Part shown: positions 33,541 through 43,026 of the stretch, piece by piece
Position numbering within the stretch: the first letter of the stretch is position 1
How the letters are laid out: each line of letters begins with the position of its first letter
Source: Paenibacillus hamazuiensis
Lineage (GTDB): Bacteria > Bacillota > Bacilli > Paenibacillales > NBRC-103111
NCBI RefSeq assembly: GCF_023276405.1
Contig: NZ_JALRMO010000001.1
Location: 5,270,001-5,334,000 of the forward strand
Reading direction: 5' to 3'
DNA: 64,000 bases
Translations under genes and position numbers: made by a program
The notes under the pieces: generated by a model
Told to the model about the DNA's origin: nothing
The model's database searches: none
What the model saw: only the letters and a program-made list of their open reading frames with translations

Positions 33541-35331
33541 CTATTCCGTAAGCTGCAAAAATTCCGTGACGTCGGCGACGGTCATATCCATCGCCTGCTG
33601 CCAGAAATCGGGCTTGCGCAGATCGGCGCCGAGATGTTTCATCGCGAGGTCTTCGACCGTCATGCTGCCGGTGTCGCGCAGCAGGGCGACGTATTTGTCT
33701 TCGAACGCGGCGCCCTCCCGGAGCGCGGCGGCATAAATGCCGGCGCTGAACATGTAGCCGAACGTGTAAGGGAAGTTGTAAAACGGCACTTCCGTAATGT
33801 AAAAATGCAGCTTCGAAGCCCAGAAATGCGGGTGGTATTCGCCGAGAGCGTCGCAGTAGGCGGTCTTTTGCGCCTGCAGCATCAGTTCGTTCAGCTTGTC
33901 GACGCTGACGAGGCCTTTTTTCCGCTCCGCGTAGAAGGCCGTTTCAAAGATGAATCGCGCATGTATATTCATATAGAAGGCCACCGACCGCTGGATCTTG
34001 TCCTCCAGCAGCGTGATCCGCTCGGCCTCGTTCTCCGAATTTTTGACGGCGGCGTCCGAAACGACCATCTCGGCGAACGTCGAGGCCGTCTCTGCGACGT
34101 TCATGGCGTATTCTTGCGCCAGCGCCGGCAAATCGTTCATCACATGCTGATGGTAACCGTGACCGAGCTCGTGAGCCAGCGTCGATACGTTCGACGCCGT
34201 GCCGGCGTACGTCATAAAGATCCGCGTCTCGCGCGCGGCCGGGAACGACGTGCAGAAGCCGCCGGGCCGCTTGCCCGGACGATCCTCGGCTTCGATCCAG
34301 CGGCGCTCGAACGCCATCTCGGCGAATTCCGCCAGCTTCGGACTGAAGCGATGGAACTGGTCCACGATGAGCCGGGCGCCTTCATCGTAAGAGTAAATCT
34401 TGCCGCCTTCGCCCACCGGCGCGTCTACATCGTGCCAGCTCAGCTTCTCCAAACCGAACAGCTTGGCTTTCCTTTGCAAATATTGGACGAACGGCCCTTT
34501 ATTCCGCTCGATCACGTCCCACATCGTCTGCAGCGTCTCCGCCGTCATTCGATTGATCGCCAGCGGTTCCTTATGGATCGATTCCCAGCCGCGATGTTTA
34601 TATAGCTGAAGCCGGAAGCCGCCCAAACGGTTGAGCGCATCAGCGCAATAATCCGCGTGCTCGCCCCACGCCGCTTCCCATTGCGCAAACAGCCGGCTCC
34701 GGAGCGCACGATCGGGGCTGTGCAGCTTATTGAATGCCTGGCCTGCCGACAAATCGACGGGTTTTCCGTTTTCCTCAAAAGAAATGCGATACTTGCTGAC
34801 GGTCGTGTTGTACAGCTCGCCCCAGCCGTGGTAACCGTCAACGGCGAGATCGCCGGCCAGCGATTCCAGCTCCGGAGACATCTTCTCCTTGGCCAGCTCG
34901 CGCCTTTCGCCCAGCGGAAAACCGACCGTCTTCAGATCCGGGTGCGACAGCAGCCTTTCCCAGAGATCATCGCCGATTTGGGTCAGCAGCCGGTCGAACC
35001 GGGTCAATGACGATTCGAACGCCGCGGCGATCGTTTTGATGCGACCGCCCAGAAGAACAGCTTGCTTATCTTGCTGATTTTGCGCGGCAAGGCAGGCCGC
35101 AAACGAGTCCGCTTCCCGCAGGCCGACCGAAATATGCTGCAACAATTCCACCAATGTCAATAAAACGTCCGTTTGGTCGGCGGATTGCGGCGGGCTAGCC
35201 TGCTGAAGCTTGCTTTGAAACTCCTCAATATCCCGGTCCAGCCGCTCCAAAAAAGCTGCGAAAGCCTGCGAACCGCTGCCTCCGGGAAAAATTCGATCCA
35301 AATCCCATGTCTGTTTAAGCGGATGCTGCAT
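33541..35331 (-). CDS. M3-family oligoendopeptidase F-like peptidase
   Basis: The 596-residue zinc metallopeptidase carries the HExxH motif as STLAHELGHGYHQHVM (about 385-400), with a downstream Glu-containing helix (MNVAETASTFAEMVV). The N-terminus MQHPLKQTWDLDRIFPGG matches PepF/M3B oligoendopeptidases that degrade 7-17-residue peptides in the cytosol. Length is right for the family. GGAGG lies eight bases before the ATG. It is a single gene with its own terminator. Confidence 0.94.
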   Translation of the reverse strand: MQHPLKQTWDLDRIFPGGSGSQAFAAFLERLDRDIEEFQSKLQQASPPQSADQTDVLLTLVELLQHISVGLREADSFAACLAAQNQQDKQAVLLGGRIKTIAAAFESSLTRFDRLLTQIGDDLWERLLSHPDLKTVGFPLGERRELAKEKMSPELESLAGDLAVDGYHGWGELYNTTVSKYRISFEENGKPVDLSAGQAFNKLHSPDRALRSRLFAQWEAAWGEHADYCADALNRLGGFRLQLYKHRGWESIHKEPLAINRMTAETLQTMWDVIERNKGPFVQYLQRKAKLFGLEKLSWHDVDAPVGEGGKIYSYDEGARLIVDQFHRFSPKLAEFAEMAFERRWIEAEDRPGKRPGGFCTSFPAARETRIFMTYAGTASNVSTLAHELGHGYHQHVMNDLPALAQEYAMNVAETASTFAEMVVSDAAVKNSENEAERITLLEDKIQRSVAFYMNIHARFIFETAFYAERKKGLVSVDKLNELMLQAQKTAYCDALGEYHPHFWASKLHFYITEVPFYNFPYTFGYMFSAGIYAAALREGAAFEDKYVALLRDTGSMTVEDLAMKHLGADLRKPDFWQQAMDMTVADVTEFLQLTE

Positions 35332-35575
35332 CGTTTACCGTCCTCCTTTATTTTCGCGCTGCCGCATGATAAACTATCGGGAAGCGCAGCTATCTTCATT
35401 AAAACATAAAGTTCATAAGGTAACAAAAATTTCCGTATATTTTAGTTGCTTCTATTTTATGAAATATGATTAAATAAGGACTATAGAACTATTCAATGTA
35501 CTTTCCGGACTAGATTTATTGAAATATCACACAGTTTGTGAGCTTTTGAAACAAAATAGCAAAGAGGCGATTCCG

Positions 35576-35725
35576 ATGAAACCATTAAACATTTCTCCTG
35601 AAACGGCCCTCAAGCTGGCTGAAGCGCTTAAGGTGCCAGTAGAGCATCTGATGCATATGCCGCAGCACATTTTGATGCAAAAATTGCTGGAAATTTCCAA
35701 ATCTGACACAGAGGACAAATCATGA
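35576..35725 (+). CDS. YycC-like small protein
   Basis: The 49-residue protein starts MKPLNISPETALKLAEALKV and contains VEHLMHMPQHILMQKL. Size and sequence match my memory of the B. subtilis YycC family, small cytosolic proteins of unknown role. AAAGAGG lies eight bases before the ATG. Its stop overlaps the next start as ATGA (35722-35725), so the two are co-translated. Confidence 0.75.
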   Translation: MKPLNISPETALKLAEALKVPVEHLMHMPQHILMQKLLEISKSDTEDKS

Positions 35726-35961
35726 TTCCGTTCGAAAACACATGGCCTTACGAGCTCATTCAAAACGACGTTTACGTGAGTGCCTGTCCTTTCTGCGATA
35801 AGGAAAATGTGCTGCTGCCGTTAAAGAAAAAAGACCTGCATACGATTCACGAAGGAGCAAAACGATGGCTTGTCCTTCCGTGCTGCCGAAACCGCTTGTT
35901 TGTCATCGATACGGACGGGGATTATTTATTGGCCAATCAGATCCTGCGAGGTTCCCGTTAG
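35722..35961 (+). CDS. Small CxxC/CC hypothetical protein
   Basis: This is a 79-residue soluble protein with CPFCDKEN near 22-29 and LPCCRNRLF near 52-60. The two Cys pairs could hold zinc. It is coupled to the YycC-like gene by an ATGA overlap and followed after 18 bases by a diguanylate cyclase gene. I do not recognise the family. Confidence 0.7.
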   Translation: MIPFENTWPYELIQNDVYVSACPFCDKENVLLPLKKKDLHTIHEGAKRWLVLPCCRNRLFVIDTDGDYLLANQILRGSR

Positions 35962-35979
35962 CATAGGAGGAGTTTTTCC

Positions 35980-37107
35980 GTGGGTGATCTTCTCATCCCG
36001 CTGTTCCATGCATGTACTCTCGTCACGCTAAACTACATCGCGCTGAAAATTCGCAACCGGATATTTATCGAATCCTGCGAATGGCTGGCCGTACCGCTCC
36101 TGACCGGCCTCGCATCCATCATCATGATGCTGCAGCCGGTGAGCGGAGGTTTCTTGCCTTCGGATCTTCGCTTCGCCCCGATCGTGATGGCCGGCCTTCG
36201 TTTCGGATGGGGCATGTCGCTGCTTTCGACGATGATTCCGGCTGTTTACAGCTTTTTCAAAGCGGATCCTTCTTACATGCAGCATCTGATACAAGATCTG
36301 CTGCTGCCGGCTATCATCAGTTCGTCTTTTCATCAGAAAGAGAATGATAACGGATACATTGCCATTCGTGTTTGGGACGGCATCAAAGTATGCGCCGTCC
36401 TGAGCGCCTCGCGCGTAGCTATCCTGTTTTACGAAACCCAGCAGCAAACGTTATCCGTCTACGGTGCTCATCTATACATGTTTCTGCTATCCGCCGCCGC
36501 CATCACCGTCCTCATCTACATGTTTAACGACGAGAACCGCAACTGGATGCTGCACCGGCAGCTCGAATTCCAGGCCAATCAGGACGGTCTGACCAAGCTT
36601 CCCAACATTCGCAGCTTTCTTGGCATCGCGAAAAACACACTCAAACGCCGAAAAATTTCCATTTTCATGATCGACATCGATAATTTCAAAAGCTTTAACG
36701 ATACTTACGGGCATCTCGTCGGCGACGAGCTGCTTCGTCATGTCGGCGAGCTGCTGCGCCTCTCGATAGAAGAGCAGGATTATGTCGCCCGGTACGGCGG
36801 CGAGGAATTCATCATCATGAGCCAAACGACGGACGAGGAGGAGCTGGCCGCGTATGCGCACAGCCTGTGCAGCAAAGTCGCCTCGACTCCTTTTACCGAT
36901 CCGAACGGGGAAATCGATGGAACGGACAAACCGAGCGTCACGATTTCCGTCGGCATTTCCGTAGCGACACGAACGAACGACGATCTGCAGCGCATCATTT
37001 CGGAAGCGGACGAGGCGCTGTACGTCTCCAAACGCACCGGTAAAAACAAATACTCGCTTTACTATTCCGACGCCTCTTTATTAAAGGTAAAAAATAACAA
37101 CGCTTAA
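35980..37107 (+). CDS. Membrane diguanylate cyclase (5TM-GGDEF)
   Basis: The 375-residue protein has five or six N-terminal helices (to about 185) of the 5TMR-LYT sensor type, then a GGDEF domain. The domain shows QDGLTKLPNIRSF, IDIDNFKSFNDTYGH and the active-site loop RYGGEEF. It should make cyclic-di-GMP in response to a membrane or extracellular cue. GTG start with AGGAGGAG upstream. Last gene of a three-gene group. Its stop codon lies in the arm of a large terminator hairpin. Confidence 0.93.
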   Translation: MGDLLIPLFHACTLVTLNYIALKIRNRIFIESCEWLAVPLLTGLASIIMMLQPVSGGFLPSDLRFAPIVMAGLRFGWGMSLLSTMIPAVYSFFKADPSYMQHLIQDLLLPAIISSSFHQKENDNGYIAIRVWDGIKVCAVLSASRVAILFYETQQQTLSVYGAHLYMFLLSAAAITVLIYMFNDENRNWMLHRQLEFQANQDGLTKLPNIRSFLGIAKNTLKRRKISIFMIDIDNFKSFNDTYGHLVGDELLRHVGELLRLSIEEQDYVARYGGEEFIIMSQTTDEEELAAYAHSLCSKVASTPFTDPNGEIDGTDKPSVTISVGISVATRTNDDLQRIISEADEALYVSKRTGKNKYSLYYSDASLLKVKNNNA

Positions 37108-37155
37108 AGCGTACGGAGCCGGTTCCAAACGGAACGGCCTTCAGCTTTAAGCGTT
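37099..37155. terminator. Long bidirectional hairpin terminator
   Basis: AACGCTTAAAGC (37099-37110) pairs with GCTTTAAGCGTT (37144-37155). An inner hairpin GGTTCC/GGAACG lies between. The cyclase stop codon is inside the left arm. Confidence 0.7.
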
Positions 37156-37178
37156 GCTTCGTTTGCGCTTTCACCCTA

Positions 37179-37895
37179 TCATTTCAATTCCCGGGCATCT
37201 TCGGGAAGCTCCATGTTCGCCGCCAGCATATCTTCCCGCGTCTGCGTCCATTGTGCACGGCACGCCCGGATCATCCCCGCATCCATGATCCGCCGGTCGT
37301 TGACGACGCGGGCGAACCATCGGACCGCTTGATTGTAATTGCCGAGGCGGCGGTTCAGCTCGCCGATCAAATACATGAGCCTGGCGTTGTTTACCTCGTC
37401 CGCTTCGGTTTCGAACACCCGCGTGTATGCCTCCAGCGCAAACTCCAGGAAACGCCTCTCCTGAGCCTGATTCCCTTCATACCGGTACAGCCAGGCGATG
37501 TGGTGCAAAAGCCCGGCAATCACGCGATCCTTCTCGTTTTTGACCTGTGCGCAGAGCAAAGCCAGCTTGTAGGTCTGCATCGCCTCCACCGCGGTGCGCT
37601 CGCCCCCGTAATCGCGCATCCTCCAATGCTGCCCGAGCTTTTCCTGAAACAGCTTCTTCTGGGCCGGCGTCAGCTTGCCCGAAAAGTTTTCCGTGCCGGC
37701 GAAGCCGCAAAACGGGCAAACCCTGACCACATAATAGTCAGGATTGATGTCCTTGTAATGAATGCAAAAGTCCGTGTCGGACTTGGCGGATTTTTTAAAG
37801 CTGGGCCGAACGCGGGACGTCTTGAATTGCGCCTCGCAGTTCGGGCACTCCACCTTCACTTGAAATAACGGCTCTAACACGGCTCCGCTGTTCAC
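37179..37895 (-). CDS. DUF2225 family protein
   Basis: The 238-residue protein has N-terminal CPNCEAQFKTSRVR and VCPFCGFAG zinc-ribbon halves, then a helical region with repeats like ALLCAQVKNEKDRVIAGLLHHIAWLYRYEG that suggest TPR-like structure. This is the layout of DUF2225 proteins, of unknown function, frequent in Firmicutes. The GTG start overlaps the stop of the upstream globin gene (GTGA), with GAGGA immediately before it. Confidence 0.85.
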   Translation of the reverse strand: MNSGAVLEPLFQVKVECPNCEAQFKTSRVRPSFKKSAKSDTDFCIHYKDINPDYYVVRVCPFCGFAGTENFSGKLTPAQKKLFQEKLGQHWRMRDYGGERTAVEAMQTYKLALLCAQVKNEKDRVIAGLLHHIAWLYRYEGNQAQERRFLEFALEAYTRVFETEADEVNNARLMYLIGELNRRLGNYNQAVRWFARVVNDRRIMDAGMIRACRAQWTQTREDMLAANMELPEDARELK

Positions 37896-38278
37896 TCCTC
37901 ATTTTCCGAGTTGACAAAGTGATAAGCAGGTCCTTTCAGCCGTTCGAGCACGATTTCCTGCAGCGGTGCAGGAAGTCCGATCTCGGCGAGCGCTTCGGCC
38001 ATACAGGCTAGCCAGGCGTTCGCCCGCTCCGGTGTGATCGGAAACGGCAAATGTCTCGCTCTCATCATCGGATGCCCGTACAGATCGGAATAGAGCGCAG
38101 GCCCTCCAAAAAACTGCGTTAAAAATAAATACTGCTTCTCCTGCACCGGGGTAATGTCGTCGGGAAAAAGCGGACCGATGAGCGGATCCGCCTGCACTTT
38201 AGGGTAAAAGGCTTCGACCAACCGGCGAACGGTCTTCGCTCCGCCTATCGCTTCATAAATCGTTTGATACTGTTCCAT
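37892..38278 (-). CDS. Group II truncated hemoglobin
   Basis: The 128-residue heme protein runs from YQTIYEAIGGAKTVRRLVEAFYPKV through a distal-pocket region (QFFGGPALYSDLYGHPMMRARHLPFPI) in which the HLPF histidine is the usual proximal ligand. Trp in AWLACMAEAL is characteristic of group II (trHbO). Members bind O2 and protect against nitrosative or oxidative stress; YjbI of B. subtilis is the nearest remembered relative. Translation is coupled to the DUF2225 gene. Confidence 0.93.
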   Translation of the reverse strand: MEQYQTIYEAIGGAKTVRRLVEAFYPKVQADPLIGPLFPDDITPVQEKQYLFLTQFFGGPALYSDLYGHPMMRARHLPFPITPERANAWLACMAEALAEIGLPAPLQEIVLERLKGPAYHFVNSENEE

Positions 38279-38311
38279 GGCTGCTGTTGTTCCTTTCCGA
38301 ATGTGAATACA

Positions 38312-38339
38312 AAAGGTGCTAATTTTCCAATTAGCACCC
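38312..38339 (-). terminator. Terminator of the small membrane ORF
   Basis: GGTGCTAATT / AATTAGCACC with a four-base loop and TTTTG after it on the minus strand. It separates the 32-residue ORF from the globin gene. Confidence 0.8.
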
Positions 38340-38370
38340 CGCCTGCATCAGGTAACAGAGAGTGTCCGAT

Positions 38371-38469
38371 TCAGCTTTCCAAATCTTCTTCACCGGCGCC
38401 CATCAGTGTTTCCCGGATCACATAAACGAACCCGCATACGAGAATTCCGGCAATAATACCCATCATCAT
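38371..38469 (-). CDS. Putative 32-residue membrane peptide
   Basis: Starting with MMMGIIAGILVCGFVYVI and ending with a charged tail (MGAGEEDLES), this ORF has one hydrophobic helix and a GGGAG ribosome site 8 bases before the first of three ATGs. A hairpin terminator follows at 38312-38339. It is too short for standard ORF calls. Real expression is plausible; function is unknown. Confidence 0.5.
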   Translation of the reverse strand: MMMGIIAGILVCGFVYVIRETLMGAGEEDLES

Positions 38470-38665
38470 ATGGATCACTCCCATTCTCATATTGGTACTA
38501 TTGTACCATATTCGGCCCCCCAATACAGCAACAATATGCGACCCGCCAACTTTTTTCAGGCCCCTGCCAGTCCCCGTCCCGTTTCCAGCCCGCCTGCTCC
38601 AGACATGTTTGTCCTGCTTGCGTCATATAAATCATTGATGAGCCCACTCTCAGGAGATGAAAACG

Positions 38666-39913
38666 ATGTCCCTAAAAAAAATTCATCCCGCCTATTTGGT
38701 CGCCTTCCTTACTTTGTCCATCACGCTGCTTGCGATCGTTTTTCCTCAGGAGGCCGTTCACGCCGCACTCAAGGGAATATCCATCTGGTGGGACGTGCTG
38801 TTTCCGTCCTTATTGCCGTTTCTCGTCATTTCCGAGCTGATGCTCGGCCTCGGCATCGTCCATTTTTTCGGCACGCTGCTCGACCCGATGATGCGGCCGG
38901 TGTTCCGGATTCCCGGCATCGGCGGCTTCGTGATGGCGATGGGCTTCGCTTCCGGGTACATGGTCGGCGCGCGGCTCACTTCCCAGCTTTGTGAGCAAAA
39001 ACTCGTCAGCCGGGAGGAAGGCGAGCGGCTCGTCAGCTTTACGACGACATCGGACCCGATTTTTCTGATCGGCGCGGTCGCCGTCGGCTTTTTCCACGAC
39101 CCGGGCCTTGCCGGCATTTTAGCCATCGCTCATTACGGTACCGCTATGATGATCGGGCTGCTATACCGTTTCCACGGCAGAAGGCACGAAACGGCGGAGG
39201 TGCAGCTCGCTCCCAAATTCAGCGGACCGATGCTGCTGCGTGCGTTCAAGGCCATGCATGCCGCCCGGCTTGCCGACGGACGCCCGCTCGGCACGATGCT
39301 GCGGGATTCCGTGCGTTCCTCGCTATCGCTCATTATGGTGATAGGCGGACTCGTCGTTTTTTTCTCCGTCATCATGGAGATGCTGACCTCCGGTCGCGTG
39401 ATGAGCCTTCTGTATATGGCGGTTGACTCCGTGCTGCGGCTTTTTTCCATCCCCCTTCCGCTGTCGCAAGCGGTCGTGAACGGCTTTTTTGAAGTGACGC
39501 TCGGCGCCAAGGCAGCTGGCAGCGCCGGCAGCGGCATTCCGCTCATCCATAAAGCGGCGATCGCCGCCTTCGTGCTTTCCTGGAGCGGTCTGTCGGTTCA
39601 CGCCCAGGTCGTGAGCCTGCTGCATCACACGAATTTGCGTTATATGCCGTTTCTTATGGCGCGGCTTTTGCACGGTCTGCTTGCGGCCGCAGCCGTATAC
39701 GTGCTGTGGGAGACGCTCGGACCGCTGCGCAAAGAAGCAGCCGCCTTTCTGCCCTCCATCGACATCGTTTCCTCCCCGTGGGGCAGTACGCTGCAGTGGC
39801 TTTTTCCTTCGGCCGGGTTTATATTCGCTGCGTCGCTGCTGCTGGTTCCGCTGCTTTATCTGGTCTATCTCGCTGCCAAAAAGATGTATGAATTAGTTGC
39901 CAAATCCGGATAA
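38666..39913 (+). CDS. ylbJ: Sporulation integral membrane protein YlbJ
   Basis: The 415-residue polytopic protein has about eight helices. Family-like segments are GISIWWDVLFPSLLPFLVISE, GFVMAMGFASGYMVGARL and FTTTSDPIFLIGAVAVGFF. YlbJ and its relatives (nucleoside-recognition-like fold) are needed for normal spore formation in B. subtilis. The start is the ATG with AGGAG nine bases upstream; one nine bases earlier abuts the ribosome site. It stands alone ahead of the phosphorylase gene. Confidence 0.88.
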   Translation: MSLKKIHPAYLVAFLTLSITLLAIVFPQEAVHAALKGISIWWDVLFPSLLPFLVISELMLGLGIVHFFGTLLDPMMRPVFRIPGIGGFVMAMGFASGYMVGARLTSQLCEQKLVSREEGERLVSFTTTSDPIFLIGAVAVGFFHDPGLAGILAIAHYGTAMMIGLLYRFHGRRHETAEVQLAPKFSGPMLLRAFKAMHAARLADGRPLGTMLRDSVRSSLSLIMVIGGLVVFFSVIMEMLTSGRVMSLLYMAVDSVLRLFSIPLPLSQAVVNGFFEVTLGAKAAGSAGSGIPLIHKAAIAAFVLSWSGLSVHAQVVSLLHHTNLRYMPFLMARLLHGLLAAAAVYVLWETLGPLRKEAAAFLPSIDIVSSPWGSTLQWLFPSAGFIFAASLLLVPLLYLVYLAAKKMYELVAKSG

Positions 39914-39969
39914 TATACTGTCTATTGCAAGGCTTTGCCCTATACATATACACGAGGTGACGGGAAACG

Positions 39970-42507
39970 ATGCCTTTCTTATCCGAAATTGCGCAAAAAT
40001 TGCCCGAAGCGCTGTCCAGGCTGCCCGAGCTGAGCCTGAATGTATGGTACAGCTGGAACGACGATGCGCTCCGTTTGTTTCGGGACATAGACCCGGAGCG
40101 GTTTGACGCTGTTTGCCACAATCCGGTCCGCCTGCTTGCGGAAACGGATGCCGGGACGTTTCAAAGGCTGACCGAACAACCGGAATATATGGAGGCCTAC
40201 GGGCGCGTCGTCCGCCGCTGGGACGACTACCGCAAGCAAGACGCATGGTTTCAAAAAACGTATCCTCATCATACCGCTTATTCCATCGCTTATTTTTCGG
40301 CCGAATTCGGCTTTCACGAATCGCTGCCGATTTATTCGGGCGGCCTCGGCATTTTGGCGGGCGATCACTGCAAGTCCGCGAGCGATCTCGGCTTGCCCTT
40401 GGTCGGCATCGGCTTGCTCTACAAGAAAGGTTATTTCACGCAAAAAATCGACAGCGAGGGCCGGCAGCTGGCCGAGCCGGTCGTCTACGATTTCGATATG
40501 CTGCCGATTCTGCCTGCGCTTGGCGCCGGCAGCGAGCCGCTGTACGTGGAGCTGCCTTTTCCGGACCGCACGGTTCGCCTGCAGGTGTGGCGTGTGGATG
40601 TCGGCCGCGGCCGCGTCTACCTGCTCGATGCCGACATCGACGGCAACAGCCCATGGGACCGCGAGCTGACCGCCCAGCTGTACGGAGGCAATCAGGATAC
40701 GCGCATTGCGCAGGAAATTTTGCTGGGCATGGGCGGAGTGAAGGCGCTGCGGGCGCTGCACATCCCGGTCGTCGCCTACCATATCAATGAAGGGCATGCC
40801 GCCTTCATGGCGTTCGAACGTCTGCGCGAACAGCTGCAGCGCGGCGTCCCTTTTCACGTCGCGGTGGAGATCGTGCGAGCCAGCACGGTGTTTACGACGC
40901 ATACGCCTGTACCGGCCGGCCACGACGCGTTTCCGCTGCCGATGTTCGAGCATTATTTCGCTCCGCTGTTTACCGAATGGGGCCAGCACCGCGGCGCATT
41001 TATTCGGCTCGGGCTGGACGAGGAAAAGCAGCTGTTCAACATGACGCACCTCGCCCTGAATACATCGGCGCTGCGCGGCGGCGTAAGCAAGCTGCACGGC
41101 CATGTATCGCGCAGCATGTTCCGCGGCTTTCACGGCAATATCAATACGCGCGACGTGCCGATCGGGCACATCACGAACGGCGTCCATATGGGGACGTGGC
41201 TCGCCCCGGAGCTGAAGGAGCTGTACGATCGCTTCCTGCCCGGCACTTGGCGGCGCAATCCGTGCAGCGCCGCGGTATGGCAGTCGATCGACCTGATTCC
41301 GGCCGAATCGCTGTGGAATACGCATCGGCTGCTGAAGCAGCGCATGATCGAGTTCGCCCGCGCCAATCTGCAGGAGCAGCGGCGCCGAAACGGCGAACCG
41401 GCCGAGCATGTCGAGGAGGCCGGCTCTTATTTGTCGCCGGAAGCGCTGACGATCGGCTTCGCCAGACGGTTCGCCACGTACAAGCGGGCGAATTTGCTTT
41501 TCCGCGATTTGGGCCGGCTGGAGAGGATCGTAAACAACCCGGAGCGTCCGGTGCAATTTATTTTCGCCGGCAAGGCCCACCCTGCCGACCATCCGGGCCA
41601 GGAGCTCATTCGCGAAATTTACCGCGTTTCCCGGATGGACCGTTTTCGCGGCAAAATCGTGCTGCTTGAAAATTACGACATGAACATGGCCCGTCATCTC
41701 GTGCAAGGCGTCGACGTATGGCTGAACAACCCGCGCCGCCCTTACGAGGCGAGCGGCACAAGCGGCGAAAAAGCCGCGATGAACGGCGTCATTAACTTCA
41801 GCGTGCTGGACGGCTGGTGGGAGGAAGGCTACGACGGGACGAACGGCTGGAGCATCGAGGCGAACGCTTCGGCCGATCCCGAAACCCAGGAGCGGGAAAA
41901 CACCGAGTCGCTTTACCGCGTGCTGGAGCAGGACATTGTTCCGCTCTACTACAGCGGGGGCGGCGACATTCCGGAGGGATGGGTCGCCCGGATGAAACGT
42001 TCGATCCAGACGCTTGCTCCCATGTACAATACGGACCGGATGGTTCAGGAATATACGCAAAAAGCTTACGTTCCGACAATCGAGCGAACGCTCCGGTTCA
42101 TCGCGAACCACAATGAAGAAGCGGCGAAGGTGGCCGATTACAAGCAGTTTATTATCGTAAACTGGCATCGCGTCCGCATCGTCCGGGTCACGGACAGCAT
42201 TCCCGAGGGCGTACCGGCTCCTGCCGCCACCGCCGGTATGAAATCCGTTATGGCCGCGCTCGATCTCGGTCCGGTCTGGTATAAGGACGTCGCGGTGGAA
42301 GCCGTCTATTATGAGGACAAAGGCGGCGTCTGGGAGCCGGTTACGGTGCGGCTTGCTCCCGTAGAGCCGATCTCCGGCAGCGCCGCGCGTTTTACCGGCG
42401 TCATCCCGGCGCATCTGCAGCATGGAACACACTTTTCGGTGCGCGTATACTCGGTCAGCCCAAGCTTCGCCACCTCGTTCGAGCTTCCGCTCGTGACGAG
42501 CACATAA
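39970..42507 (+). CDS. glgP: Alpha-glucan (glycogen/maltodextrin) phosphorylase, TIGR02094 type
   Basis: The 845-residue GT35 enzyme releases glucose-1-phosphate from storage glucans. The N-terminal unit LSRLPELSLNVWYSWNDDALRLF is typical of the short, archaeal/bacterial TIGR02094 branch. Catalytic core includes AYFSAEFGFHESLPIYSGGLG, the PLP-lysine region EASGTSGEKAAMNG and WWEEGYDGTNGW. Some later residues extend past classic phosphorylases (a beta-rich tail). No other glycogen genes are adjacent. A strong terminator follows. Confidence 0.92.
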   Translation: MPFLSEIAQKLPEALSRLPELSLNVWYSWNDDALRLFRDIDPERFDAVCHNPVRLLAETDAGTFQRLTEQPEYMEAYGRVVRRWDDYRKQDAWFQKTYPHHTAYSIAYFSAEFGFHESLPIYSGGLGILAGDHCKSASDLGLPLVGIGLLYKKGYFTQKIDSEGRQLAEPVVYDFDMLPILPALGAGSEPLYVELPFPDRTVRLQVWRVDVGRGRVYLLDADIDGNSPWDRELTAQLYGGNQDTRIAQEILLGMGGVKALRALHIPVVAYHINEGHAAFMAFERLREQLQRGVPFHVAVEIVRASTVFTTHTPVPAGHDAFPLPMFEHYFAPLFTEWGQHRGAFIRLGLDEEKQLFNMTHLALNTSALRGGVSKLHGHVSRSMFRGFHGNINTRDVPIGHITNGVHMGTWLAPELKELYDRFLPGTWRRNPCSAAVWQSIDLIPAESLWNTHRLLKQRMIEFARANLQEQRRRNGEPAEHVEEAGSYLSPEALTIGFARRFATYKRANLLFRDLGRLERIVNNPERPVQFIFAGKAHPADHPGQELIREIYRVSRMDRFRGKIVLLENYDMNMARHLVQGVDVWLNNPRRPYEASGTSGEKAAMNGVINFSVLDGWWEEGYDGTNGWSIEANASADPETQERENTESLYRVLEQDIVPLYYSGGGDIPEGWVARMKRSIQTLAPMYNTDRMVQEYTQKAYVPTIERTLRFIANHNEEAAKVADYKQFIIVNWHRVRIVRVTDSIPEGVPAPAATAGMKSVMAALDLGPVWYKDVAVEAVYYEDKGGVWEPVTVRLAPVEPISGSAARFTGVIPAHLQHGTHFSVRVYSVSPSFATSFELPLVTST

Positions 42508-42558
42508 TGCCTGTCTGGTTTCATGTATGTATGTACTTATGCATGTACTTAGAGTATG

Positions 42559-42588
42559 GACGCCCCCGTATCGGGGGGCGTCTTTTTG
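42559..42588 (+). terminator. Terminator of the phosphorylase gene
   Basis: GACGCCCCC GTATC GGGGGGCGTC then TTTTTGC. Confidence 0.9.
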
Positions 42589-42679
42589 CAGGAGCTCTGC
42601 AGGTGCGGCATCGTGTGCACTGGGGGCTACGTTCGGTTGAGTCTGCGGAGAAGAAGTACTTTTGTACGTGGGAGGCACA

Positions 42680-42757
42680 GATAAGCACATTTTTGGGGAT
42701 TATGGCCGGCATTTTGGGAGAAACGAGGCGAATTAACGCAAAAACTTGTTTTATCGG
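42680..42757. repeat. Two copies of dispersed repeat family C
   Basis: GATAAGCACATTTTTGGGGA (42680) and AATTAACGCAAAAACTTGTT (42731) align with the copies at 3506-3693. Confidence 0.6.
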
Positions 42758-43026
42758 TAAGAAGGTGCGATACTTCTGCGGCGCACATAATTCTCAGCCT
42801 AGTGCTTCATCTCAGTGAGGCGGCCGGTCATGCTTGCTGCGGCTGCTTTTCCGCCGGGCATTCTAATTCGCGGTGTTTCTTGCAGCAGCGACAATTTCAG
42901 ACAAGCCGCATTGTCTTATGAGCGATTATTGATTATTATGGAAGGAGATTCTTTACCGCAGTCGATCCGGCTTTTCGGTTAGTAATAAGCCGATTTAACA
43001 GAAGTTAACCATACCAGGGGGGCTCC

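Larger units (their letters stand above)
42508..43026. other. Gene-free spacer with terminator and family C repeats
   Basis: After the phosphorylase there is a terminator (42559-42588) and two copies of the 25-bp family C repeat (42680-42705, 42731-42757). A possible open frame across it has no ribosome site and no recognisable content. The NAD kinase gene follows. Confidence 0.55.

Noticed and set aside
39979-42690. A very long open frame (about 900 codons) on the minus strand opposite the glycogen phosphorylase
   Set aside because: It is a mirror of the codon pattern of the real gene; no ribosome site, and composition is Arg/His/Ala-rich without any recognisable domain.
42507-42818. Plus-strand frame after glgP
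   Set aside because: Contains a terminator and repeats; no ribosome site or family features.
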